Shown here: one piece after another, positions 43,463 through 50,849 of the stretch
Position numbering within the stretch: the stretch's first letter is position 1
How the letters are laid out: each line of letters begins with the position of its first letter
Origin: Acidimicrobium ferrooxidans
GTDB lineage: Bacteria; Actinomycetota; Geothermincolia; Fen-727; Anoxymicrobiaceae
DNA: 64,000 nt
Assembly (NCBI GenBank): GCA_020723485.1
Contig: DYIU01000004.1
Location: 108,348-172,347 of the forward strand
Reading direction: 5' to 3'
Notes under the pieces: model-generated
Told to the model about the DNA's origin: nothing
The model's input: the letters and a program-made list of their open reading frames with translations, nothing else
Database searches by the model: none
Translations under genes and position numbers: made by a program

Positions 43463-43491
43463 CATAAAATAAGACGTGACCCCAGGTTATG
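43463..43491 (-). repeat. REP-like unit, type D, overlapping a stop codon
   Basis: On the minus strand CATAA, CCTGGGGTCACGTCTTATT, TTATG. Same GGGGTCA core, but arms CATAA and TTATG instead of those of types A-C. The TAA of the upstream gene (43489-43487) is part of the left arm. Lies inside the operon between the third helical protein and the first dehydratase subunit. Confidence 0.65.
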
Positions 43492-44776
43492 ATTTCTTTA
43501 TAAGGCCGAACAGGTTCTTCGCGACCTTCCATGCGTTGTGGCCCGCGACCTTCAATATCGCCAGGGCCGTGCCGGCGCTCGCGAACAGGCCGTCGATGAC
43601 CCCGCCGCTGACGGTGCGGGCGGCCTTCTCGAGCTCGACCGCGTCCAGTGTCGAGAAGAGCCTCTTCAGGTAGTCCGCGACCCCCCCGGGGCTGGCCGAC
43701 CTGTTGAATCCCGCGAGCATCTCGTTCACCCTGCGTCCGACCTCCTCGGGACCGAGTGCGATCTGGATGCCCGAGTTGGCCAGGGCCGCCTGCTTGAGGT
43801 CGTTCATCGCTCCGCGGAGCACGAGCTCGAGCTGCTCGGTGTTGACCACCTTCAGCACGTCAGTGAGCATCTCCCTGCCCAGGTCGGGGTTCGCCTCCCT
43901 GAACCGCAGGGACAGCCCTATCAACGAGTCGACGACGTGCCCCATCTCGACCACGTCCAGGTCCTCGCGCGAGCGCTCACCGAGGCTCACCAGGAGCTCG
44001 TCGGACCACGCCATCATCTCGCGTACGCCGGAACCGACGATGCGGGTCAGCGAGTTAACGAGCGAGTTGACCGCTTGCGCCAGCAGCAGCACCGCCGCGG
44101 GGTCCCGCGCGATGAGCTCCGCCAGGACGTCGGCCACTGTCTCGAGGTCCTCGCCCAGGGCCGCGAGTGCACCCGTGGCCTCCTCCATCTCGAGGTTGTC
44201 GAGGACCCGCTTCATGAAGTCGGAGAAGACCGCCCGGAAACGAGGCTCGTCGCCGCCCAGGATGTAGTTGCCGGCGTGCAGCAGGTTGACCTGCCTGGAG
44301 ACCTCCGAGAGCACGTGGCCTATAGTCTCCGCGTCGAGCGCCGTAAGCACATTGAACAGTGCGCTGGCTAGTATCTCGGGCGGCAGGTCCAGGTTGTCCA
44401 CCAGCGCGGCCAGCACCCTGACGATGCTGTTGACCACGGGCGGCAGGGCCCCCACCAGGTTCGCTATCACCACCGGGTTGGCAGTCACTTCCTCGAGCGC
44501 CTTCGACGCTCCGTCGGCGCCGTAGCCCGCCAGGGCGGAGACCGCCTCGCGCAGCTTGCCGAAGTCAATGTCGGCGAACGCCGCTTCCAGGGCCGGGTAC
44601 GCGTCCCGCGCAAGGTCCGGGTACTCGCCGCGCGCCGCCATCATCGCCAGCGAGAACCTGTTGACCCGCTCCGCGAGCTCCTTGCCGTCGTAAGCGGAGA
44701 CCGCTTCCCTGATGGCGGCCGCCGCCTGCTCCGGCGATAAGGTCCCAGCTTCCTTAACCGCCTCGTTTGCGCTCAA
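43487..44776 (-). CDS. Unrecognised helical protein of the acyl-CoA operon (member 3)
   Basis: 429 aa, all-helical by composition, with short repeated phrases such as VVNSIVRVLAALVDNLDLPP, EILASALFNVLTALDAETIG and VNSLVNSLTRIVGSG, suggesting HEAT-like or apolipoprotein-like repeats of about 40 residues. The segment IANLVGALPPVVNSIVRVL, then LDLPPEILASALFNVL aligns by eye with the second half of the two upstream proteins. C-terminal segment TALAILKVAGHNAWKVAKNL is amphipathic and could touch membrane. No domain of known function seen; the last residues are KKS before a stop in a type-D repeat. Confidence 0.75.
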   Translation of the reverse strand: MSANEAVKEAGTLSPEQAAAAIREAVSAYDGKELAERVNRFSLAMMAARGEYPDLARDAYPALEAAFADIDFGKLREAVSALAGYGADGASKALEEVTANPVVIANLVGALPPVVNSIVRVLAALVDNLDLPPEILASALFNVLTALDAETIGHVLSEVSRQVNLLHAGNYILGGDEPRFRAVFSDFMKRVLDNLEMEEATGALAALGEDLETVADVLAELIARDPAAVLLLAQAVNSLVNSLTRIVGSGVREMMAWSDELLVSLGERSREDLDVVEMGHVVDSLIGLSLRFREANPDLGREMLTDVLKVVNTEQLELVLRGAMNDLKQAALANSGIQIALGPEEVGRRVNEMLAGFNRSASPGGVADYLKRLFSTLDAVELEKAARTVSGGVIDGLFASAGTALAILKVAGHNAWKVAKNLFGLIKKS

Positions 44777-44797
44777 CTCACATCACCTCGCATCCAA

Positions 44798-45451
44798 TCA
44801 GATTGTGTCAGCCACGCCGCCCGCCCTGCGGCCGGCGAGGCCGGTGATACCTGATACAACCCACCGAACGGCCGAACGCGCGAGCGCGAGCGCCGCGCGC
44901 AGCACCTTGCGGCCTTCGACCTGCCCGAGGGTGTCCCTGAGAAGGTCCGGGTTCTTCTGCACGGCTTTCACGATGGCGTCCGCCCCCGCGTTCACCGCGT
45001 TTCCCACCCCTACCGCAGCGAGCTCGGCGAACCTGATGTTCTCGAGCAGGGGGCTGAAGACGGCGGGGTACTGTTTCAAGAGCTCGAGGTCGATGCCCGA
45101 ACCGACCTGGGTCACGAACTGGTCGAGCAGTCCGCCGGGGAAGTTGTTCATCTGCGTCCCCAGCTCGAGCACCGCGGCGGCCAGGTAGTTGATCAACTCC
45201 GGGATGTTCCCTACGAAGCTCAGGGAAAGCTCGACGTCCTCCCAGACAAAGGTGCGCACGAGCTCGCGGGCGTCCTCCGGGTCGAAGCCCTTGGAGTTGG
45301 TCTTGATTATCTCGAGGAACGCCGGTGTCCGGATTATCTCCCGCAGGACGCGGGCGCCCGCGCCGCCCCGGTTCTCTCCCGGCGCCTCGGCCGGCGACCC
45401 CCCACCGGTTACTGCAACAAAATGACCTGACCCCAATGTTGCGTTTTCCAT
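44798..45451 (-). CDS. Unrecognised helical protein of the acyl-CoA operon (member 2)
   Basis: 217 aa from ATG 45451, coupled to the upstream stop as TGATG with AGGAGG 7 nt upstream, so this start is secure. Residues 2-14 are encoded by a type-A repeat and its flank (ENATLGSGHFVAV). Residues 36-115 parallel member 1: LREIIRTPAF, then LVRTFVWEDVELSLSF, then GNIPELINYLAAAVLELG, then NNFPGGLLDQFV. C-terminus hydrophobic (SAVRWVVSGITGLAGRRAGG). No known domain recognised. Between members 1 and 3. Confidence 0.78.
   Translation of the reverse strand: MENATLGSGHFVAVTGGGSPAEAPGENRGGAGARVLREIIRTPAFLEIIKTNSKGFDPEDARELVRTFVWEDVELSLSFVGNIPELINYLAAAVLELGTQMNNFPGGLLDQFVTQVGSGIDLELLKQYPAVFSPLLENIRFAELAAVGVGNAVNAGADAIVKAVQKNPDLLRDTLGQVEGRKVLRAALALARSAVRWVVSGITGLAGRRAGGVADTI
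45413..45444 (-). repeat. REP-like unit, type A, inside a coding region
   Basis: Minus strand AACGCAACATTGGGGTCAGG followed by TCATTTTGTTGCAGT: an intact single type-A unit with GCAAC/GTTGC arms. It is read through in frame as part of the N-terminus of the 44798-45451 protein. The only copy in the window that lies at the start of a gene. Confidence 0.85.
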
Positions 45452-46194
45452 CAGGAAGCCTCCTGGGTTGTTCCGGCGCCCGCCAGGGCGTCCCTGCCGG
45501 CGTCGACCAGCGGGGCGACGACCGACTGCATGAAGTCGGGGTTCTCGGCCGCTATCCTTTTCACGCCTTCCGCGAGCCTGCCGACCGCGAGGTTCATCTC
45601 CGACCCCTCGCGCGACGCCTCCCGTCCCAGCGCCGCCGCCAGGGTCCCCACCGCGGGCAGCAGTGCCTCCACGAAGCCCTCGGCGGAGACCGGGGCCGAG
45701 CCCGGAGCCGCGGATACACCCGTAACGCCGGCGGCGAACCTCCGCAGGACGTCGGAGAGCGAGTCCAGGAGGGCCTCGCCGCCGCCCACCCGGACCTCGG
45801 CAAGGAGGCGCGCCGTGTCGCCCAGCGCGCGCCCGAGGCGCTCCGCGTCGATGCCGTCCAGGATTATACAGATGAAACTGGCCAGGAGCCCCGGCGGGAA
45901 GTTGGAGAGCTGCGCGACCAGCTCTCCGAGACCGTTCACCCCGGCGTTTACGACGTCGGGAGCGGCCCCGAGCAGGCTCAGGAAGAACTCGGGGTCCTCC
46001 CACATCAGAGTCTTGACCAGCAGCCCGGCGTTCTCCGGATCGAGCTCCCTTATCAGTATCCCGACAGTCTTCTTGAACCTGGGAGTCCGCAGGAGTTCGC
46101 GGAGGACCCTGCTGGTCCCCTCGATAGGTCCCCTGCGCGGCACCGTCGTCGCTTCCATATGCCCACCGCCTCTATCAGGTCGCGAGTCCGTCAT
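45451..46194 (-). CDS. Unrecognised helical protein of the acyl-CoA operon (member 1)
   Basis: 247 aa from ATG 46194 (ATG 46158 equally possible; MEATTVPRRG). Residues about 30-110 contain LRELLRTPRF, LVKTLMWEDPEFFLSL, AAPDVVNAGVNGLGELV and SNFPPGLLASFICII, which match member 2 almost position for position; the rest is Ala/Val-rich helix. Stop overlaps the next start. Follows the acyl-CoA dehydrogenases by 20 nt. No known domain; the conserved (V/M)WED pair in members 1 and 2 could be a binding site. Confidence 0.75.
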   Translation of the reverse strand: MTDSRPDRGGGHMEATTVPRRGPIEGTSRVLRELLRTPRFKKTVGILIRELDPENAGLLVKTLMWEDPEFFLSLLGAAPDVVNAGVNGLGELVAQLSNFPPGLLASFICIILDGIDAERLGRALGDTARLLAEVRVGGGEALLDSLSDVLRRFAAGVTGVSAAPGSAPVSAEGFVEALLPAVGTLAAALGREASREGSEMNLAVGRLAEGVKRIAAENPDFMQSVVAPLVDAGRDALAGAGTTQEAS

Positions 46195-46213
46195 GGCGTA
46201 ACACCCCCGCTCG

Positions 46214-47479
46214 CTAGAGCGTCTCGCACTCGTAGAACCAGCGCGCCACCTCCATCTGGCAGAGCTGCTTTCCGCCCATCCACAGCTGGACTATCTTGAG
46301 GTCCCTCCAATGCTTCTCCACGTCGTGGGCGCGGTCGCTCCCGTGCGCCCCCATAAGGTTCATGACCCTCTTCAGGTCCTCGACCGCCTTGTCGCACGCG
46401 AAGTACTTATAGGCCCGTCCCTTGGCCACTATCTCGTCGGACCACCTGTCGCCGTAGAGGTCGGGCCGGTCCAGCATCCTCGCGTACTGGTAGGTCAGCA
46501 CCCGGATGATGTCCACGTCGCGGGCGAAATCGGCGAGGACGCCCGCCGCGTCGTCGTTCTCCTTGAGCGGCTTGCCGCGGAAGGTCGTCTCCTCGGCGAA
46601 ATCCTTCAGTATCTCAAAGACGTTCATGAGCGAGCCGCTAACGAACGAGATGCTGCCTAGGTTGCCCAGCGATATGACCTCCTTGAAGTACATCGCGTCG
46701 AGGCCGGGGCCGCACGCGCGGTACCACGACGGCACGCGCACGTTGTCAAACCAGATGTCCGAGTTCTTGTCAGCGGCCATGCCCGCCTTCTCGTACGGCC
46801 CGCCCTGCGTACAGCCCGGCGTGTCGGCGGGCACGAATATGAAAGCCAGGTCGTTGGGGTCCTTCGAGCCGGGGTTGGTCGTGCAGACGACCCCGAACAG
46901 GTCGGCCACCCCGCCCGAGTTGGTGGGCCAGAGCTTGTGACCGTTGATGACCCACTCGTCTCCCTCCAGCACCGCGGTGGTCTGGATGGTGCTGCCGCCG
47001 ACTATCTCCATGTTCTCGATGTCCGCGCCGCCCTGAGGCTCGGTCATCGCGTTGGCGGCGAACACCGGGCGCTCCTGCATGAACATCGGCGCGAACTGCT
47101 CGCAGAGACGCCTGTTGACGTGCGGCTCGACGCATATCATCACCAGTGGCCAGAACAGAACGCCGAACGCCACGGCCATCCCCGAGTCGGCCCGCGCCAC
47201 CTCCTCGAAGAGCCGGGCAGCGCCCGCCCCCATGTAGCCTGAGTGCCCGAGGCCCCACCCGCCCAGGTCCTCCGGGAAGAGCATCCGCTGGAAACCTATC
47301 TCGCCCTGGAGAGACCTGAAGCACGGCTCGATGAGGTTATGGTGCTCCCAGTCCTCGTCGAAGTCGCGCCGCACCGGGATGACCTCCGTGTCGGCCCAGC
47401 GCCTTCCTATCTCGCCCAGGTACCGGTCCAGCGGGGTCAGGTACTCGAGGGGCCTGGTGAAATCGTCTATCGTTCGCAT
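46214..47479 (-). CDS. Acyl-CoA dehydrogenase (member 2 of the operon)
   Basis: 421 aa from ATG 47479 (AGGAGGAG upstream). N-terminal helical domain (RPLEYLTPLDRYLGEIGR), middle beta domain with ANAMTEPQGGADIENMEI (FAD/substrate binding signature), VINGHKLWPTNSGGVADL, and C-terminal helices with GVLADFARDVDIIRVLTYQY. The position usually filled by YEGT with the catalytic Glu reads VQLWMGGKQLCQ, so the normal base is absent there. It is 26 nt from the other dehydrogenase and probably forms the same pathway. Substrate unknown. Confidence 0.88.
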   Translation of the reverse strand: MRTIDDFTRPLEYLTPLDRYLGEIGRRWADTEVIPVRRDFDEDWEHHNLIEPCFRSLQGEIGFQRMLFPEDLGGWGLGHSGYMGAGAARLFEEVARADSGMAVAFGVLFWPLVMICVEPHVNRRLCEQFAPMFMQERPVFAANAMTEPQGGADIENMEIVGGSTIQTTAVLEGDEWVINGHKLWPTNSGGVADLFGVVCTTNPGSKDPNDLAFIFVPADTPGCTQGGPYEKAGMAADKNSDIWFDNVRVPSWYRACGPGLDAMYFKEVISLGNLGSISFVSGSLMNVFEILKDFAEETTFRGKPLKENDDAAGVLADFARDVDIIRVLTYQYARMLDRPDLYGDRWSDEIVAKGRAYKYFACDKAVEDLKRVMNLMGAHGSDRAHDVEKHWRDLKIVQLWMGGKQLCQMEVARWFYECETL

Positions 47480-47505
47480 ACGCTCCTCCTGTCCCTCGTT
47501 CTCGT

Positions 47506-48738
47506 CTAGAGCTGCTTGAGGTTGAAGTACTGGCGTGCCATGCAGGTCTCGGCGACGGTCTCGGGCACCACGTACGTCTCGACGGTCTTGACGTCCCGCC
47601 AGTAGCGCTCGAGGTTCCATTCCGTGGCGTATCCCGCCGACGCCATTAGCTCCATGGTGTTGTCCATCGCCTCCATGGCAAGGCGCCCGACCTGCTTGAA
47701 CGCGGATATAGCGGTTACGTGGAGGTTGCCCCCGCCGGCGTTGCCGTAGACGTCCGGCTTTGAGAGCATCCTTGCGAGGTTGTAGGTCAGGAGGCGGCTC
47801 GTTCCCATCTTGCCGCCTATCTCGCCCATCAGGGAAGCGACCAGCGGGTTCTCCTTGAATATCTGGCCCTTGCCCTTTATCACCCTGGTGTCGCCCCACT
47901 CCTGGAGTATCTCGTGGACCGACTGGAGGCTGCCGGCGCAGACGGCGGCGCACGCCATGTAGTACCAGGAGAGCATCCCCCGAAGCGCCGTCATGCCCTC
48001 GAGCACGAGCGCGCTCGACGGCACCTCGACGCCGTCGAAGGTCACGTCGGCGTTCGCGCTCGCGGCCAACCCTGTCTTCTTGAACGCCGGCCCGCGCTGC
48101 ACGCCCTTTGCGTCACCCGGGACGAGGAGCACGCCGGGTACGCCCTCTCCCAGGTCGCAGACCACGGCGAACGCGGCCGCGCTCGCCCCGCAGCACTGCG
48201 GCCTGGCCGGCCCTCCGGTCACGACCCAGCCCCCGTCCGCCTTCCGTGCGGTCGCTGGGAAGTCGAGGCCGTAATACCTGGGTTTGTCACCCGTATCCGT
48301 TCCGTATCCCGGCAGCACCAGCGAGACGAGAGATACGTCATCACCCGTGAACACGCCGGCTGCGCTGCCCAGGGCCTCGTCGCTGCGCTTCTCGGCGATG
48401 GCGAGCGCGTACTGGAGCGCAAGGGAGTTCGCGAACACGAACCCGATGCCGGTGTCGGCTGCTCCCACGTTCTCCAGCACCGCCGTCGCGGTGGTGGCGG
48501 CCTCCGGGGAGTTCATACCGCCGCCCCCCCGCTCCTCGGGCAGGAGCAGGGTCTGGAGGCCGATGTCGAGGAAGAGCTTCTTCATCGCGGGGAGGAGCAG
48601 GGCGTCGTAGTCCTCCTTGTGCTCGAGGCGCCGTGCCTTGACCTCCTGCTCGCCCCACGCTGAGACGGTCTCGGCCATGGACCTGTCGGCATCCTCGAGC
48701 CACTCGACGGGAATCGGGAACAGCTCCTGGTAGCTCAT
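47506..48738 (-). CDS. Acyl-CoA dehydrogenase (member 1 of the operon)
   Basis: 410 aa from ATG 48738 (the ORF extends further, but MSYQELFPIPVEWLEDADRS is a natural start). LLLPEERGGGGMNSPEAATT, KADGGWVVTGGPARPQCCG (a Cys-Cys unlike the usual GSK--ITN), VTFDGVEVPSSALVLEG, C-terminal helices with IGGKMGTSRLLTYNLARM and the late RDVKTVETYVVPETVAET, where the YEGT catalytic motif is again missing. First structural gene after the TetR regulator. FAD-linked acyl-CoA oxidation or reduction; substrate unknown. Confidence 0.85.
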   Translation of the reverse strand: MSYQELFPIPVEWLEDADRSMAETVSAWGEQEVKARRLEHKEDYDALLLPAMKKLFLDIGLQTLLLPEERGGGGMNSPEAATTATAVLENVGAADTGIGFVFANSLALQYALAIAEKRSDEALGSAAGVFTGDDVSLVSLVLPGYGTDTGDKPRYYGLDFPATARKADGGWVVTGGPARPQCCGASAAAFAVVCDLGEGVPGVLLVPGDAKGVQRGPAFKKTGLAASANADVTFDGVEVPSSALVLEGMTALRGMLSWYYMACAAVCAGSLQSVHEILQEWGDTRVIKGKGQIFKENPLVASLMGEIGGKMGTSRLLTYNLARMLSKPDVYGNAGGGNLHVTAISAFKQVGRLAMEAMDNTMELMASAGYATEWNLERYWRDVKTVETYVVPETVAETCMARQYFNLKQL

Positions 48739-48821
48739 ATCACCCACGCCTTTCTCGAACCGCGCGTCGCGCGCTCCCCGGTCCGGTCTGCTCCGGCGCG
48801 GGGAGAGATTTCCAGCGTTGC

Positions 48822-49472
48822 TCAGCCGGCCCGTGTCAGGACGTCGAACGCCGCCCTGTTGAGGAGCCCCCGCAGGTGCAGGGCCACGAACCGCTTCGAT
48901 ACGTCTTCTATCTCGCCGGCATGCTGACCGGCGCTCACCTTCCACCCGAGGTGGATGAGGCCGCATACGATGAATTCGGCCGCGCTTCGCTCGTCCAACT
49001 GCCGGATCAGGCCGATCTTGGTGCCGAATTTCACAAGCCTCTCGAACTGGTCGGTCAGCCTCGATTCAAAGTCCAGGAAGAAAGCCGTCATCTCGTCGTC
49101 GATGCCGACGAGCTCGTTAAGGAATATCTGCGCCATGCCCGCGTTCTCAGCGAGGTACTTGTAGACCTCGCTCATCAGCGCGGCGATGGCGTTCTCGAGC
49201 TCGACGTCCTGCGGCCATGCGCCTTCAGGCACGTCGAACCGCGCGATAATCGAGTCGACACCCAGGGTCAGGGCTTCGACCACCCAGTCGATCGTGACCC
49301 TGACCGTCTCGGTGTAGATCTCGCGCTTGTTGGCGAAGTAGGTGTAGAAGGTGGAACGGGCGACGCCGGCTTCCTTGAGGATGTCATCGACGGTCGCGGC
49401 ATGGTAACCCATGCGGGGAAACACACGCCCGCCAGCGGATATCAGAAGTTCCCGCTTGCTCTCAGAGGTCAC
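48822..49472 (-). CDS. TetR-family regulator of the acyl-CoA operon
   Basis: 216 aa from GTG 49472 (AAAGGGTAGG 4 nt upstream); an upstream frame through the operator is not translated. HTH: RELLISAGGRVFPRMGYHAA, then TVDDILKEAGVARSTFYTYF, then ANKREIYTETVRVT. C-terminal domain has plausible ligand-binding helices (FLDFESRLTDQFERL). A 16-bp palindrome 22 nt upstream lies just downstream of a consensus promoter, so the protein probably represses itself and the 13-kb operon behind it, with an acyl-CoA as inducer being the natural guess. Confidence 0.9.
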   Translation of the reverse strand: MTSESKRELLISAGGRVFPRMGYHAATVDDILKEAGVARSTFYTYFANKREIYTETVRVTIDWVVEALTLGVDSIIARFDVPEGAWPQDVELENAIAALMSEVYKYLAENAGMAQIFLNELVGIDDEMTAFFLDFESRLTDQFERLVKFGTKIGLIRQLDERSAAEFIVCGLIHLGWKVSAGQHAGEIEDVSKRFVALHLRGLLNRAAFDVLTRAG

Positions 49473-49493
49473 GCCTACCCTTTCAAGCGAAGA

Positions 49494-49509
49494 AACATAC
49501 ATGTATGTT
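49494..49509. promoter_or_regulatory. Operator: 16-bp perfect palindrome for the TetR protein
   Basis: AACATACATGTATGTT, self-complementary without a gap. It starts about 3 nt after the expected transcription start of the promoter at 49519-49547 and ends 21 nt before the TetR start codon. Placement and length fit an autoregulatory TetR operator. Confidence 0.8.
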
Positions 49510-49518
49510 CGACGGGAG

Positions 49519-49547
49519 TATATACAAGTGCGTCTAGTCGCTGTCAA
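49519..49547 (-). promoter_or_regulatory. Consensus promoter of the TetR/acyl-CoA operon
   Basis: On the minus strand TTGACA (49547-49542), a 17-nt spacer, and TATATA (49524-49519). The expected start near 49512 is immediately before the operator. The only perfect -35 with 17-nt spacing next to a gene on this strand in the block. Confidence 0.78.
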
Positions 49548-49623
49548 GAGATTTTTGTACTTTGACCTGACGTTAATGCTGGATTGTCAGTCACTCCATG
49601 ACCGGGGGACCCGTCAAATTACC

Positions 49624-49652
49624 TTGACAGACATAGTAATATGTCACACAAT
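49624..49652 (+). promoter_or_regulatory. Promoter and likely PadR operator, leaderless start
   Basis: TTGACA (49624-49629), a 17-nt spacer and CACAAT (49647-49652). The expected start, 7 nt on, is position 49659, the A of an in-frame ATG. The spacer holds GACATA-GTAA-TATGTC (49630-49645), an inverted repeat of the kind PadR proteins bind. Bound regulator would block the promoter directly. Confidence 0.55.
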
Positions 49653-49658
49653 GACACC

Positions 49659-49988
49659 ATGAACAACAGTGAGTTGTCATCAGACCTGCTTCGCGGGCAC
49701 ATCGACACCATCATCCTGAGGCTGCTGGCGGATGGAGACCAGTACGGCTACGGGATCACCAGGCTTGTCCGCGAACGCTCGGATAGTCTCTACGAACTGA
49801 AAGAGGCCACCATGTACTCCAGCCTGAAACGCCTGGAGAAAAACGGATACATCACATCGTACTGGGGCGACGAGACCCGGGGCGGCAGGCGGCGTTACTA
49901 CCGCATAACCCCCAGCGGCCGCGACCTGTACCGGAAGAACAAGAAAGACTGGGATCAGGCAAGGCGGATCCTGGACAAGCTCTTATAG
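49659..49988 (+). CDS. PadR-family transcriptional regulator
   Basis: 109 aa from ATG 49659, chosen because it coincides with the predicted transcription start; ATG 49641 would add six residues but lies in the promoter spacer. Typical PadR winged helix: LLRGHIDTIILRLLADGDQY, YGITRLVRERSDSLYELK, ATMYSSLKRLEKNGYI and RRRYYRITPSGRDLYRKN. Followed after 13 nt by the pentapeptide protein and then an ABC exporter, the usual PadR-controlled arrangement; ligand unknown. Confidence 0.9.
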   Translation: MNNSELSSDLLRGHIDTIILRLLADGDQYGYGITRLVRERSDSLYELKEATMYSSLKRLEKNGYITSYWGDETRGGRRRYYRITPSGRDLYRKNKKDWDQARRILDKLL

Positions 49989-50001
49989 CTGAAGGAGCGA
50001 C

Positions 50002-50829
50002 ATGAAAGACAAGCTGAAGCTGTTTCTCGACGAGGCCTTTGCCCCCTACGGAGACTTCCCCTCTCGGGATGACGTGACAGGTGAGCTCTACGCCAACCTG
50101 CTGGACAGGTACGAGGACCTGCGGAAACAGGGCAGGAGCGAGGACGAGGCGTACCGGGAAACGGTCGAATCGTTCGGCGACGTCGCGGAGATAATGGATG
50201 AGTTGCCGCAGGGTGAAAGCGTGGAGGTGGTGGAGCCGGGCTCCCGCAAGGCAACGAAGCAAGCCGCCAGGCTCGCCGATGCTCACCGCTCCAGGTTGTC
50301 CCATGCGGTCTTGAAAGAAGCGGACCTCAGTGACACCGACCTGTCCGGGATGGATTTTCGCGGCAGCGAACTCACCGGCGCATCCTTCGATCGCTCGGGG
50401 CTGGGCGCCGCGAAGTTCCGGGCGGCCGCTCTCCGGGGCGCTTCGTTCGCCGGCGCCGACCTTACCGGCGCCGTATTTGCCGGCAGCGACCTGCGGGATA
50501 TCTCCCTGGAGGGCGCCAGGCTCACGAATGCGCGGTTCAAGACCTCCGACTTGAGGGGCGCATCACTGTTGAACGCTGCTCTCGACGGCACGTACTTCGG
50601 TCACTCCGACCTCGGACGCGTCTCCTTCGACGACCAGACGCTCAAAGGGGTGGCCTTCGATGCCGTGTCGCTCAAAGGGACAACATTCAGGAACGCGACC
50701 CTGCTCGAGGTGTCTTTCCGGCACACCGAGGTCAAAGGGGTTGTCTTCGACGGCGCGAAAATGGACAAGGTCACCTTCGCACTTCTCAAGGGTGCGGGCG
50801 CGATACTGAACGACGTAACGCTGCTATAA
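50002..50829 (+). CDS. HAAS-like plus pentapeptide-repeat protein
   Basis: 275 aa (GAAGGAG upstream of ATG 50002). Residues 1-75 are a helical HAAS/DUF1700-type domain (LFLDEAFAPYGDFPSRDD, EDEAYRETVESFGDVAEIM) that usually accompanies PadR regulators. Residues 92-275 are pentapeptide repeats of A(D/N)LxG/F type (ADLSDTDLSGMDFRGSELTG and on), about 36 repeats, forming a right-handed helix. No membrane segment. Lies between PadR and the ABC genes, so it may sense or tether the regulator or transporter. Confidence 0.85.
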   Translation: MKDKLKLFLDEAFAPYGDFPSRDDVTGELYANLLDRYEDLRKQGRSEDEAYRETVESFGDVAEIMDELPQGESVEVVEPGSRKATKQAARLADAHRSRLSHAVLKEADLSDTDLSGMDFRGSELTGASFDRSGLGAAKFRAAALRGASFAGADLTGAVFAGSDLRDISLEGARLTNARFKTSDLRGASLLNAALDGTYFGHSDLGRVSFDDQTLKGVAFDAVSLKGTTFRNATLLEVSFRHTEVKGVVFDGAKMDKVTFALLKGAGAILNDVTLL

Positions 50830-50849
50830 ACGGCAAGGAGAAACCAGAC

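Noticed and set aside
44798..46003. Longer 401-aa version of helical protein member 2
   Set aside because: The upstream 184 codons are an out-of-frame shadow of member 1; TGATG coupling with AGGAGG fixes the start at 45451.
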